Below are positions 27,081 to 40,170 of a stretch of 64,000 nucleotides of DNA, one piece after another (position 1 is the first letter of the stretch; each line of letters opens with the position of its first letter). The stretch is from Desmodesmus armatus (lineage: Eukaryota; Chlorophyta; Chlorophyceae; Sphaeropleales; Scenedesmaceae). The translations under genes were made by a program, and so were the position numbers. Location of the stretch: contig VIIQ02000207.1 of NCBI GenBank assembly GCA_007449985.2, forward strand, positions 87,902 through 151,901, given 5' to 3'. A model generated the notes under the pieces. The model saw nothing but the letters and a program-made list of their open reading frames with translations. It made no database searches and was not told the origin of the DNA.

Positions 27081-30000
27081 TGTGAGGCGGCAATGGCATC
27101 AATGTGTGGTAGGTGGAGAGAACCTGTGTGGTTGCCTGGACAGCGTCAGCCGGTGTGGGTGGATCACAGTGTGATGCGTCAGGCTGTGAGTGCGCCAGGT
27201 GCTGTGAGGGCTGAGCAACTCTCTGGTTGAGTCTGTATTTGCTGTGATTTCATCTGCTTTTGTGCCCTGGTTTGGTGCGTCGTGATGTCAGTGATTGGCT
27301 GGCATGAGCTCTGGAGCCCCTATGAGTCACAGCTACAGATGCAACATCAACTGATCGATTGGGTGAGGGTGATTGTGAGCAAGTAGTGTGTGGCTTGTTG
27401 CTTTTGCGTGGTATCCAATTGCCGCGCTTTCAAGACCCCACTGGCAGCCTGCAACACCCAGTATGCGGTGAGTGGTTTGTGCTGCCTGTTGGGCTGGGCA
27501 CCCCCTCAACACACAGTTGCTTGGCCGTGCTGTCTGCTGTCGAAAGTCAGAACAATTGGGGGTGCTGATGAGCCTAACACGTAGCACCTGAACACAACCT
27601 GAAAGTTTGACATGATTCTTTGACATTGTTACATCTGATCGGGACCTCATACCGTGGCCATGCCACCTGCAAAGGTACGATGGCGGCAAGCCAATATCCA
27701 TGCACCAACAGCATGCTGTCAAAGCGGGTGAGGAGCACAGTCCTGGCTCACCTGCAATCCACACTGCATGACTTGATCTACCAAGCAATCACAAGACCAA
27801 CAATCACGCAGCACATACAACCCAACCAGGTAGCAGAATCACCTCGCCCAAACAGCTATCGCAGCCTGCAGAAGCCACACATGTGCGGCAGTGGGGATGC
27901 AGCATGCATTTGAACACAATTTTGTCATACTGCAGGGTAGGGTGCGCCAGCCAGCTGCAGCAGCCGGCTGGGCCCGCTGCGTCAGCCTTTACCTCGGCAT
28001 CTCTGTCCAAGACACCATCTTGGGATCTGGAAACCGGTAGACACGGGCGCTTGCTCGTGGTGGAGCAACTCTCGTGCGAAGTCAGGCCGTTCCAGAGGTC
28101 ACCTCCCCAGCTCACGCACTGTGTGAGAGCAGACTTCTAGTGGAATTAAGTGGTGCCCAGCCTGTCAGTCATGCTCTCACAAATGGCAGGTGCAGGCCCG
28201 TTTCACAACGAGCAAGCACATGCTGGCTGCCACTTGGGTACGCGCGTGTGCATGCCCGCCTACTGCGAAGCCTAACAGACAGCTTTGACAGCAAACCATG
28301 GCTTCAGGGCTGTCTTGCAAACAGTCAAGCATGGGTGGCCCACCCTTGTCCCCATTGCGCTGTAGACACCTAGTCGGCACCAAATCACAGGGAGCCAGCA
28401 CCATTGCGTCACCCTGTAAAAAAAAAATATTAAATATATATATATGCAGTGGTGCGCTCCTTGCCCCACTTTCCCTGCAGATGCTCAGCAAGCACCTACT
28501 TGAAGCGTCCCTTTGCACGGGAACAGTCAACAGCATTTGTAGTGAACTAGTCAAGCTTCAACACGCTTCCCACTTGCCTGGTGACCCAGCCATGAGTGCC
28601 TTATTCACGCCATGCAACCGGCAGGCAGCAGCTACATAGTACTGCCTGGAAGAATGTCACCACCACCAGGCTGCTTGGAACCCAACAAGCAGCCTCACAG
28701 GGAGCAACACGTCCTCCACTGTTGCCAGTGACAGTGTGCTTTTGAGCTGCCGGAACACCTGTGTAAAGTCCAGTGCCCTCAACCAACCTTGCAATGCTGC
28801 AACGGCAGCACACAACACTGACTCAACCAACCAAAGGCACAGCTCCTACCACCTGACAGTCCTCTTCTTCTTGAGGACACACTCCACACGCATTCAACAT
28901 CACCGCCCCGCTCAGACACTGACAGGCATGCAGGCGCAGGACTCCGTGTACAACAAACACGACCAAGAAGTGCTTCAAAAATAGTTGAAATACTAAGACA
29001 CCAAATTCACTGCAGTGTTCATCAACACTGCCAACGATGTTGCCAGGTGCAAAAGATGCCATGAGGGGCGACAGCAGCTGCTATGCAGACGTGCACTCAC
29101 AGGTACACCCCACACGGACAAGTTCACACAACACCCCCATGTACAGCAGCAACATGATGTTGACCCGCCTGCCATGCATGTCTGCCCATCTTGCTTTAGC
29201 TTCGGGCAGCATGCCAGCAGAGGCCGGGGGGCACAGACAACACTGCAGTCAACCCTTGGCAGTGGCATGCACTGCACTGTGTTCAGCTGGACAGTGACAG
29301 GCAGAGTAGTGCACAGGGTGTGTTGACAACGGTGCAAAGCTCCAACACTGTCAATCTGCAGTGCAGCACTTCAGGCCGCAAAGGCACGCTAGTTGAATAT
29401 CCGTCGTGGGGACAGCATGGCGCTGTAAACTGGTGAGTGCCCGTGCACATATCCACCGTGCAGTATATGTATGCATCAAGACGGGGTGTGGGGGCAAAAC
29501 TGCTGGAGGTCCTGCGGTCAACCTGTGTGTGTGAGCATGGTCAACACCGTAAACACCTCAGGTCCCCACGCTTTCTAGCAGCACTCGGCCTGACAGCTTG
29601 CAGACAGCTTGCAGCCCGGGCGTGACTAAGGCAGCGCCACCAGCATTGCCCATGCAATGACCCAAACAGCAATTCTGCAGCAATGCAGGCATGAAACACC
29701 ACACACTGAGGGCCCCTTCCTGGGATTGCCATCGCATAGGTGGCTGCTAGCATCATGAGATAGCAACACTTGCGTGTCCTGCAGGCCGCACCCTTGATCA
29801 CGGAACCATCAACCATTGCCAGCTAACTGTGTCAGAGCACACACAACAGTGTTCCACAACCCCAACCAGTCTCAGCTACTGTGCCAGTGAGCTGGTACAA
29901 CATCATTGTTAGTGACAGTGAGGAGACGTCATGATCAGAAACAGTGAGGAGACGTCATGATCAGAAACAGTGAGGAGAGGCCGCATGTTGTGGCAGGAGG

Positions 30001-30873
30001 GGACGGCCCGGCAGCTTTGCATAACCACCCCATTCTAGCACTTTGCGCACCGCATGCCATGATCACAGCCATCGGGACAGGTACCCAATACAGCCCAGCA
30101 CTGAAACATGCACCCAGCTGTGCCGCAGCCGTCATCCTGTGTTGCACCCACCAACAAATGAGGGGAACAGTGGCGAGAGGTGGTGATGGTGACCCGATCA
30201 GGAGCAGGCACCACTTTCCAGTGGTAGTGTAGGCCTTGCCGGCCAAACCAGAATGCATTTCAATCAAGTGGTGCTTGCACCACTGAAGATCCATGCCGGA
30301 TGTCTTGCGTACTTTGCCGCACACATCAAACACGGCCGGGACAGCGCCAGTCAGCAAGATGTGCTTTGCTTGGCAAGCCTGTGACACAGACATGACTGTG
30401 GCAGCAACAGTCAGCAGGAGTTCCAGCCATTGTGCAGCAACATAACTGGGCGCAGCAGTCACTGCAACGATTGCATAGCCGAAAGCCTGCCCAGCGCAGG
30501 AGCAGTATCAGGAATCCCATCAACAACGATGCGTGTGTGACGGATATCCACAATTGCGTCACGGCAGGGCACATTGTGGAGCAGTAGGCCCACCGCCGCA
30601 GCAGATCAACCAACACCAGTACACACAAACCATTGGGCCTGTGCTCCATCCACGTGCGGTTGCTCCAACCACAATCACATAACCCAGTCGGTGAATGCAT
30701 GCTGCAGCAGCGCGGGTGGTGGCAGGATCGTGCACTCAGTGGTGGTGACCCGGACACGACACCCCGCCTAGCACAGGTTGAGGGAATTCACCATGCAGTG
30801 GACCTCTGCAGCCACGCTGGCTGAAAGACATGGTGGCTGCTGTAGCTGTGGGTTGGACAGCGGGCGATGCATA
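27081..30873. other. Host DNA without recognisable genes
   Basis: 3.8 kb 3' of the cysteine-synthase-like gene. Open frames on both strands give TGC/GCA-driven Cys/His/Ala-rich translations without domains. Visible structure: an A9 plus (AT)n tract at 28419-28444 and a 27-bp tandem repeat at about 29917-29976. Confidence 0.5.
29917..29976. repeat. 27-bp tandem repeat (2+ copies)
   Basis: The unit AGTGAGGAGACGTCATGATC plus AGAAAC is repeated head to tail, with a third partial copy (AGTGAGGAGAGG). Confidence 0.8.
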
Positions 30874-31633
30874 CACCTAGGGACAAAAGTTTGTGCTCAA
30901 TGTGACTGACACAGTGGCACTCACAAGCTAGAAGATCAGCTTTGTCATCAGTACCCACCACCACACAGCTGAAGAAGTGCACTACCAGGGCAGTTGCATG
31001 ACAGGCTCTGCCAATCACTGCAACCATCACTGCATGCAAGTGCAACCCTGGGGGTGACCCCCTCAAAAAGTGCCTGAAATTGCAAGGTGATTTTGACCCC
31101 CACACCCTTCAGTCCAGGCTGCAGTCACAGGAATGGATGCTGCAGATAGCCCCACCAGCTGCATGTATGCCTCACCCCCAGCCCATCCCCCTGCCCCCCA
31201 AAGCCATGTGCAGCTTCAGCACAGAGAAGGCCAACCTGGCAGCCAGCACCCCTGAAAACAAAGGGCAATTTCACCTCTGGAACACACACACAACAGGCCA
31301 CAGGCTGGTGGAAGCTGAGCAGACACCCCAAGGCTCCCACTACCCCATCAATAAGGAAGGTGTAGGCAGAGGAGCTAGGTGCTTGGTGCTGGTGCGGCGT
31401 GCGGCTAAGGCTAAGGCTAGGCGCGCGCGTGGCATCAACCGGGTGGGGGAGGGTAGTCTCGATCGCCGGCTGCACGCACCACAAAACACCGCGCTGACCA
31501 CCTTGGCCAACGCACAGCAGTAATGCAATGGGAAAGCTGAGAAACGTTCAAGTACCGAACATCAACGGAAACTGCTGCTGTCTTGGGGTGACACGGAATT
31601 TGTGTCGGTCGTAAAAACTTTTGTCCCTAAGTG
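30874..31633. mobile_element. 760-bp non-autonomous Tc1/mariner-like element (MITE)
   Basis: Terminal inverted repeats: left CACCTAGGGACAAAAGTTT from 30874; right, on the opposite strand, CACTTAGGGACAAAAGTTT ending at 31633 (18 of 19 identical). Both ends abut the dinucleotide TA (30872-30873 and 31634-31635), the target duplication of the Tc1/mariner superfamily, and GGACAAAAGT resembles the inner part of Tc1-type ends. No transposase frame inside, so it would depend on an enzyme in trans. Confidence 0.8.
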
Positions 31634-34325
31634 TATGCCATCAATGGCGCAATCCAAAAGAGGTAGACCCGTCACCATAGCGGAGTGACTACCGGGGGTT
31701 GATGCCAACACGATGCGGCAGGGTTCCTGTCACGCCTTCCACAGGGTGCTGAGGCTGCGCCCACAGTGTCAGGCCAATACAGCACTGCATGTCAGATCAT
31801 ACAGGATACGAACCTGCGCCCTACACTGTGTGGCGGTGACACAGGTATTATGCCTGGTGGCGATTGGCCCAGACGAATGAAAATCAACAGAACAAGCCAA
31901 ATCAAACCGCCCAGATGTCAGATGAGAACGGTGCTGAATCTGTCGCATGTTGCGGCACGACCTGTCAGTCAGTTCATATCACACGTACCAACGACAGATG
32001 CACGGGCCATGCAGGGCACTTGTTGGTCATTCTGCTGGGCCGCCCTCTGCTGTGACGGGCAACTAGCAGCCGCGTGGCGACAGGCCACCTGCTGGCTGCC
32101 CATGGATCATGGCACTATAAAACATCAGATGCACTCAAGAGTCCTGCAGCCAACCCATGTTGGCTGTTGGGAGGCTAGGGCCTCAGGCTGGACAGATCAC
32201 TAGGCAGACTTTGCAAGTCCAGACAAGGCGTGGGTCTGACAGCGCACCCCTATCTGCCGAGGGCAGGGCGCCCGGGAACACCAACAGCCAGAAACACATG
32301 CCTCATGTTCAAACCCATCAGGGAAAGACTGCGTCACTGCACACCACATCGACAGTAACTTGAAAATGTTGTCACAACCAGGTGGGAAGTATATCATGCG
32401 TTGATACCGTTGTCTGATGCTGCACAACATGCATCACGAGGAACAGCCTGATTGGCTCACTCCTATACTGCCCTTCCTTCCTGTCAAGCCATGCCTGTCC
32501 CCTCATGGCTAATTGCGGACACAAGGTGCCCACGCACCAACACTTTGAAATGGCTACCACCTCGATGCATCATGCAACAGAGGCAGCTGGTAACCGAAAT
32601 AGAGGGGTAGATAAGCGCCTACATGCACTGTGCTAGGCACAGGCTCCTAGGCCTTAGTGGTAGGACTTAGTGGTGATCAACACCACTGGAGTAGGCTCCC
32701 CACAGCAATCGGCAGACCAACTCCACCCTTGTGGCCTGTATACTTGGTAATCAGCAGACAGCTGCCCTTCTGAACCCTTGGACCCTGGGGCATGCAACCA
32801 CTAGCAGTCGTTCCTGCCCTGTTTTACCCAAGCTCCCCACAGCCATTGGCAGACCAACTCCACCCTTGTGGCCTGTATACTTGGTAATCAGCAGACAGCT
32901 ACCCTTCTGCACCCTTGGACCCTGGGGCATGCAACCACCAGCAGTCGTTCCTGCCCTGTTGTACCCAGCACACCCCAACAGCAGGCTCACTCCTTCACAA
33001 TTGGATGCACGGCACTGACGTCACACAACATTCTCAAAGCCGCACACATGTGGGTTGGCAGCACAACATTATTCCCCAACCTTGTAGGCTCCCCATGCAT
33101 GTGCACATATCACGTCTCAACCCACAACACTGAGGATCGCCAACCAGCTTGCGGCAACTCTACTGCATGCATTCAACGATGCACACCCAAATTTGGTGTA
33201 CAGCCATCCAACCACAGGCGTCGGCCAACCATGCGAACAAGCTCCCCAGGGTCAACAACGCAACGTGAATCGAGGCGCCCGTCAGGGTGTATGCCGTGGA
33301 CAACATTGCCGATCACACCAAACACCAAACACACTCAACAGAGGAATCACTTCTCAGGATTCTGTACTTTCAGGTGGGCGCAACCAACCATAACCCCTGG
33401 GAATGCAGCATGTCTGTGTGTTATTCCCCATCCCGCCAACCACCCCACCAGATCTGCTGACCCATACTTCACCCCCAACTGCACACACAATCTGCACACA
33501 CACTTAGCACGCACACACGCATGCTCACACACAAGCACGTGCACGCACGCACACATCGCATTCACGCACGCACTCACGAACACACACAGAGAGCTTCAAA
33601 TTTGCCCCCGCTTCGCCATGCCACCGTGCGCGTCCAGCCGACAAGTAAGCCCCTGCTGCCGTTGGCAACGATATCTTCTGTCACATGCACTGTTGCACCT
33701 CAACATGCTTCACGCAACAGTAAACAGGACGAACAGGCAAAGGCCTTGGCCACGTGTGTGCGAGGCAACAGCACATGCACAACCCCCATCTCTTTCAGAC
33801 CACAACCAAAAAAAGTCTTCCAATAAACCCTCCGACCTCTTCATTGCCGGTAAGTGAGGCGAGGTTGTGAATATTAGTAATACATACATATGCAGGTCGA
33901 TACATTCACTGCACACTTTGACGCCTTGCAAGGTTGGGATGCACCACTCTCAACCCTCAGCAAGGTCCCACCCTGCAGCGCCCACCCTGAACCAGCAATG
34001 GCTCTGCTCAGCAGGCTGCGTGCACGCTGGCCATGGCAGGCCGTGGCAACACGGCCACGCATGCCGATCAACACACCAAAGTGCCATACAAACATAGACA
34101 CCCCCAGATTGCCCTTTGCACAAGTAGCAGCACTCCAACAAGACTGAGCAGGCCTGTTGGAGCTTTCAGGGGCAGCAAGGCAAGCACACACCCTCCACAG
34201 AATGCACTGCGCTACCAGCACAACACCCAGCCACAACAAGGCGAACTAGCCTCACCACTGTTATTGAAGCACTGGCGCAAGTGCATGTCATGCTTCACGT
34301 GCCTGCAGTGCGTGTGCATCACACT
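31634..34325. other. Host DNA without recognisable genes
   Basis: 2.7 kb with no recognised protein family; a long frame at 32868-33857 has no domain and is partly the translation of a tandem repeat and a CA/GCAC-rich tract (33480-33590). A short QVDTFTA-coding stretch occurs at 33892-33911. Confidence 0.5.
32695..32968. repeat. 137-bp direct tandem duplication
   Basis: The block starting GCTCCCCACAGC at 32695 recurs at 32832 with only a few substitutions (ATCGG/ATTGG, GCTGCCC/GCTACCC, CACTAGC/CACCAGC). High identity implies a recent duplication. Confidence 0.92.
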
Positions 34326-36338
34326 TCACATGGCTCCATTGGGGAAGCTGCCCTGAGGCAGCAGAGGGGCGCCAGCAGGCAAGCAGGTATACATCTGGGG
34401 CACACTTGACACCAACTGCATCTGAGGAGCCTGCATGATGGTGCCTGGCTGCAGCTGCAGCACCTGCTGCTGCATGGGCGCCAGGATTTGCTGAGGCGAT
34501 GCCTGGAGCAGCATCTGTTGCTGTGGTCCTGCCTGAAGCAGCACCTGCTGCTGTGGGGATGCCTGAAGCAGCACATACTGCTGCTGTGGCTGCAGCACGT
34601 GCTGCTGTTGGGGCACCAGCACCGGCTGCTGTGCCAGCAGTGTGCTGCCCCAGTTGGTGCCGGCAGTGTCCATGACATAAGCGCCCGTCATGTCGACCTG
34701 TTGGCTGTCCTGCACAGGGCCCATGCAAGAGACTGACACCATTTGAGGCAGCTGGGGCATATCCATGCAGCTCACCGCCATCATGCACTGTGTGCTGGGC
34801 ACTGTGCCTGGCAGCAGCTGCTGAGCGTTGCAGAAGCCCATGCTGGCTGCAGTGCAGTCCAGGGGCGCCAGCAACTCAGTGCAGCTGAGGCCTGACGGCT
34901 GCTGCTGGTGTTGCTGCTGCTGCAGCACGAGCGCCTGGTAGGGCTGCGGCTGAGACTGCATAAGCCCAGCGCTGTTCTGAGGGGAGGACCCCAGAGGCAC
35001 ACCACTCTGGCCCTCAAACTGGAAAGGCCTGCTGCCACTGCTGCTGGCATGGGGCAGGGGCATGCTGGGCACCTCCAGGATACACACAGTGGGGCTGCCA
35101 GCCATGCTAGAGCCGCTGTCGCTGGTGGCAGTGGTATTGCCGGCTGCCGCTGTTGCCTGGTGCGCGGCAGCAGCGGCAGCGGCTGCCCTGTGCTGCCTGC
35201 CGCTGCGGCGGCCGCCGCTGTGCGCCTTGACGGCGAAGCGAGGCCGCAGCTCGGACTCGCTGTGTGCAAAGAAGCACAGCTGCAGGAGGGACGTCGCACA
35301 GGGCAGAAAGCAGCTCAGCACATATGTATCAGAATTTAACGCAGGTGTGTCAGCTGCAGCATGCTTGCCATGAGGACAGCAGTGCAGTGAGCGTATGACA
35401 GCACTGCAGTGAGCGTTCACACTAGGGCTGAAATCAGAAGCCGAGTCGAGACTGCAATGATCATCATTTTGCTGTCCGCTGTATGACTGCTGTGCTCCTG
35501 GTTCAACGGCCCACAGCACTGCACAGGAGCACAGCTGGCACAGCTGGCAGCGCGCAGCGCATTGCCTGCCTGTGCGTACATGCCTCACCTCTCTCTTGCA
35601 GTTTGCGCCATACTCACACATCCTTGTGCGGAACCTGCAACACGGAAGCATGCAGGGTCAACTAGGCTAGCCTGTCTGCTGCAGACTTGAGTACCACTGC
35701 TAGTCACCTTCATGCCCAGCACCGGCCGCTAGCCTGCCAGTGACCATCCCACCACGACAGGTGTGCTGGCTGTCGACCTTCACCAACACTTCGAAGCCGT
35801 ATGTGAGGCAAGAACTGTGCAAGGGAGCAGTCAATATACAGCAACCATGCCTGCCTGTGACCTGCTGGCACCATCACCTGGACAGTCTGTGGGTGGGCCC
35901 TACGGCATGTGTTGCCCTACTCGCTGCTGACCCACCACCCTGCCTTGCAGCCTTGCTGCTCACCTGGAGGGGTGCAAGAAATACTCGAACATGTTGTGGC
36001 TGTAGGGGCAGTTGGGGCCCCGTTTGCATGCCTTGGTGTTGTGCAGGTCATAGCAGAAGATACTGTCATACTTGTACAGCTGTGGGTCCCTGCGCTGCGC
36101 TGACTGCTCGTTCAGGTGTAGGTATGGGCAGGTGCTGTAGGAGTGAATGTCCTGCAGCACACAACAAGGAAAGGGAAGACACACTGGTCAAGCTGAGGCT
36201 TTGGATCCTTTCAGGCAAGCAACACCCCAGTCCCGTGGCGCCCACCTGTCGTGGGCACATCTCCACCTTTGCCCTGTACATGTAGAACTCATCAGTGAAG
36301 GCCTCCTGCAGAGCAGACGAGCGCATGAAGTCCTTCAT
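34326..36338 (-). CDS. Plant-type tandem CCCH zinc-finger (RR-TZF) protein, 4 exons
   Basis: Exons, 5' to 3' on the minus strand: 36338-36246, 36151-35964, 35634-35589, 35279-34326; about 426 residues. The conserved block is that of plant arginine-rich TZF proteins: DEFYMYRAKVEMC, then an H..C..H-type Arg-rich region (STCPYLHLNEQ, QRRDPQLYKY). Finger 1 is C-x8-C-x5-C-x3-H (CYDLHNTKACKRGPNCPYSH), followed by FEYFLHPSRFRTRMC, and finger 2 is C-x5-C-x4-C-x3-H ending CFFAH. These proteins bind AU-rich mRNA and control decay and translation in cytoplasmic granules. The long C-terminal tail is Gln/Ala/Met-rich with QQQ(V/M)LLQA repeats, typical of a low-complexity granule domain. The start at 36338 is the nearest in-frame Met; an additional upstream exon is possible. 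Confidence 0.9.
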
Positions 36339-37574
36339 GTGGTGCTTCGATGGGACAGTCGGTTGAGCTTGGAAGGGGCAAAGCGATGCACGACGTGCGT
36401 GCACAACACATGCAAGCTTTTTACCGTCATCTTTGTTTGCTGCTTGGCCGCAGAGGATGCCATCTCGGCCCCTTCTCCCCTTGTTCGGGCTGCACACACA
36501 CCTCCGTGTCTTTACCTATCGCGACTACGTGTATGTGTATGACCTTGTCAGCCAACGAGCATAGAGCAGGAGATGACCGAACCCTGGGTCAAAGCCTAGC
36601 AAGTCTTGACTTGAAAGCAACCGCAAAGGTCCAAAAGGGGTCTCAGGGTCTCATGAGAGATGTTGTCATGCGCTGTGAAGTGAGGGTGCACTTCACAATC
36701 TGCATAACCCAACCTGTGCGTAAACCAGCAGGACATGTAGCACATCACAGGCGGTCGTCATTCCCGCTAATGTTCTGCTTCATCATTCCGCTGCATCATC
36801 AAGCCCTTGTAGACCAAAAAACTATTCGGCAACACTCTGGCAGCCAGCTGTCATTCAGACCAGTCCTCAATCACCATCAGTGGCGGATACAGTCCTGCAG
36901 ATGGCATTCAGCACCATAATGTGGCAGCAAGTAAAGGTGCACATCTACTTTACGAGTGTTTTGGGCTGGTAACAGCCCCATTGCCTTCACGGTGTGCATT
37001 GACAGCCACACTTTGACAGGCTGGTCAGCTGGCACAAGCCAGTCCAGCTTGACCTGCCAGACTGGCGGGCGGGTGAAAGGGGTGGCCGGCCTAGTGTCCA
37101 CAGTGCGGTGGATGTTGCAACGTCCTATAGACTAGATCACACGTCAGATGTCAACGAAGTGAAGCTGTTATGAAGCGGGTGATCCACACACAGGGCCTGC
37201 ATCATGGCTGTGTGAGGCCGTCAGCGTGCCAGGTCGAATGCTGAGCTCAAAAGCTTGCCTCATCTGGAGCTGAGTTGGTGCACTGCCATTGATGGCCGCT
37301 TAAGTTGTGGCCCTGCATGCGCACGCCTTCGCATGCGCCTGTGCTTGAGCCATGTGCTGCAGGACAATCCTCCCAGCCAATTGGCTGTTGCAACAGCTGT
37401 AGCCATGCCGATCAGCTCCTGGGCCCCCTTCCAAGCCTTGGAAACGGTTTCGGCAGCACTGTCACATAGAGCACAGAACAATACGTGTGCTTCACTTACT
37501 GTTGCACCTACTGTGGGTGCGTTGATGTTGTCAGCCCATTCCGGAATGCTGGTGTAGGTGTAGCGGTAAAAATT

Positions 37575-37650
37575 CATGATGACTTGCGTGCTGGCGGGTG
37601 TACAGATGACATCATGCCTCTGTACAGCCGCAAGCACGCAGGTCATCATG
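37575..37650. repeat. Long imperfect hairpin (31-bp arms, 14-base loop)
   Basis: Arms 37575-37605 and 37620-37650 are reverse complements at 28 of 31 positions. The arms start with CATGATGAC and close with TGTACAG. The size would suit a small-RNA precursor stem, but no expression data are available. Confidence 0.88.
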
Positions 37651-39059
37651 GATCTTCTTGTTGCTGTGGTCAGGGGAGTCCTTGTCCTTGTACCTGTCAT
37701 CCTTTGCCAACAATTCCGGCGTGCTCGTCGGCTCCTGCGCGGTGTCAGACACACACCACAGCAGCCCTGTCAGTCGCATGGCCAGCATGAGCGTCGCCTG
37801 GTATCATGCCACAGCTGCTGACGCATCTTGTTTCTGTGGGTGCATGCTTGTGCTCCTGCATGAAACCAGATGATGCATTCTGGCAGCCTGGTCCTCTTGA
37901 GAGCTCCTGCACCAGCTGCAATTGCTGATGGATGTTCGGGCTGTATCCTGCTGCTGTGACTTACCAGCCTGATCACCAGGAACCATTCACAGATGTGGGT
38001 GAAACCGAGGGCGTCTTTGCTGGTGACCCTGGCGGCGTGGGTCCCTCGTGAAGGTCCAGTAATCCTTCAACAGCAATAGCAACAGCAACAGCAGTGATAT
38101 GATGTTGCAGGATGCCAGGGAGGTGCCTGCGCGTGTGCTGGTAGTCACCCCAGGAGAGCAAGGTGTGCAGGAGGGTTGCGTGGCTGATGGCCGTTTTGCA
38201 TGAGCCTATCGGTTTGCATGCAGAGTGGTGCAGCACACCTTGTGTGCGGAATGCGGTCAGAAGGGGCACACGCACCACCTGCAGTGCAGACTGCAGTGGC
38301 TGCGCTCACCTTGAAGGGCTGAGAAATGGGATGTAACTTGTAAATTCCTACTTCTCATGGCTAGTATCTATGCACAATACACCTACACCACTTATGCACA
38401 CGCCTCTGAGCCTGTGGTCAACAAGAGCCGTCTTTGTCCTTCTTCATCAAACGGCACAGCAGGGCTCCAACACCCCCAAGGCGGATGCAGCAGCCAGGCT
38501 TGGTCACATAGTCAGTGGGGGTGCCTGACCTCTTCATTCTACTCCTACACTCTTACAGTTACAGTTACAGTTACAGTAATTGGCTTACACTCTTACACTC
38601 TTCTGTGGAGTCTCTATACCCAACACACTACGCCCACTATACACCCGCGCTTGGCAAGTCAAGCATTGGTAGGTTGGTAGGTGTCAATTGATTGCTGAGC
38701 TTTTTCTGGTGTTCGATCAATCACAAGGTGGCAGAGCTCTCGTGTTATTTGAGCGTGTGTGACAAGTGTGGCCACTTTGACTAATCACTAAACCCGGGCA
38801 CTTCCAGGCATTGAAGCAGGGTCACAATGGCAATGAATGGCTACTGTGTTTGGTGCTGCTGTGCTTTTTCACAGCCATACAACAAGATTCAGGGAATGCT
38901 CTTTCACAGGCAGCTGAACCCTATGCCCAGTCAAACCTTGGTAATGGTGCGATATCGCCTTTCACACTCATCTGACTCTGTCATTCCATGCCCAAGGTAC
39001 ACCAGGCCCTACTCAGCTGGAGGAATCCTGGAGCGCTGGGCCACACCTGCAAACAAGGT

Positions 39060-39590
39060 CAACAAACAGCACTGAGTCAATCTTCCGGATGATACACCCC
39101 GCTGCGTTGCTGCTACACCCATCTTGACGCATCTGAGTCTGTGCTGCTGCACACAATCACAACCGTGGTGGCTGCAGGAGACGCCCATCTGGGTGTTGCT
39201 CAGGTTAGCACCCCACACCCCCATACTCAGTCCCCCGGGGACCTGTGGTCCAACAGCACCCCCTCTCACCTGTGTGACGGGCCTTGCTTGTTGACGCGGC
39301 TGTTACTGGGGCTCTTGCCGGGGCTCCTGCTGCTGCAACTACGACCCGGGCCGCGGCTGCGGCTGCGCATTCGCTAGCGGTGTGATGGCGGGCCTCAGCG
39401 CCACCCAGGTGGCGAGCGGGGCCTGTGACCAAGGACAACACACAGCGCTGGGTCATTTTTTGGATGATATACCCCGCTGTGTTGCTGCTACACCATTCTT
39501 CGCGTATCTGAGTCTGCGCTGCTGCACACGGTCACACTCGTGATGGCTGCAGGGGAGGACCCATCTGGGTGTTGCTAAAGTTGGCACCCT
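39060..39590. repeat. Two diverged direct copies of a ~155-bp unit
   Basis: Copy 1 about 39060-39215 and copy 2 about 39434-39590 share GATGATA(C/T)ACCCCGCTG, TTGCTGCTACACC, CTGAGTCTG(T/C)GCTGCTGCACAC and CCATCTGGGTGTTGCT. A GGTGCGATATCGCCTTTC segment occurs near each copy (38947-38964 and 39658-39675), so the full unit is larger and rearranged. Confidence 0.82.
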
Positions 39591-39754
39591 GTGTCTCCGT
39601 TTTATGCTCAGTCGGGCAGCTGAACCCCAAGCCCAGTACTAGTCATGCCTGCGTAACGGTGCGATATCGCCTTTCTTATGTTTTCAAACCTTGTGGAACA
39701 GACAGAGCGCGCGCAGGGTCTAGTGTTGAGCGCGCATGCTGGACTCTCTGCATA

Positions 39755-40170
39755 GCCTGTGCTTGGGCCATCACGGCATGTGCTACAGGACAACACACTC
39801 CCAGCATGCTGCATGCAGCAGTGCCTGTGCTGGGGTCATGCGCTGCATGATGCTGCTACCAGCAAGCTGTATGCAGGACTTTTTAAATGGCCTGTGCTTG
39901 AGCCATGTGCTGCAGGACAACTCTCCCAGCATGCTGCATGCAGCAGTGCCTGTGCTGGGTTCATGCGCTGCATGATGCTGCTGTCAGCAAGATGCATGCA
40001 GGCCATGCATGCAGGACTCTCTGCATGGCCTGTGCTTGAGCCATGCGCTGCAGGACAACGCTCCCAGCATGGTGCAGGGGTCTTGCGCTGCATGGTGCTG
40101 CTGCCAGCAAGATGCGTGCTCGGCCTGGCCTGTGCTGGAGACACGCGCTGCAGGACTCTCTGCACGGCTT
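39755..40170. repeat. Tandem repeat of ~135 bp, about three copies
   Basis: Each copy contains CCTGTGCTTG(A/G)GCCAT, then GCAGGACAAC..TCCCAGCATG, then TGCGCTGCATG(A/G)TGCTGCT and CAGCAAG. Starts near 39756, 39891 and 40029. A single related segment lies at 37335-37380. Confidence 0.85.

Noticed and set aside
32868..33857. 329-residue plus-strand frame
   Set aside because: Starts inside the 137-bp tandem duplication and runs through a CA-rich tract giving His/Thr repeats; no recognised fold.
37260..37754. 164-residue minus-strand frame across the hairpin
   Set aside because: No family recognised, and the hairpin structure explains part of its openness.
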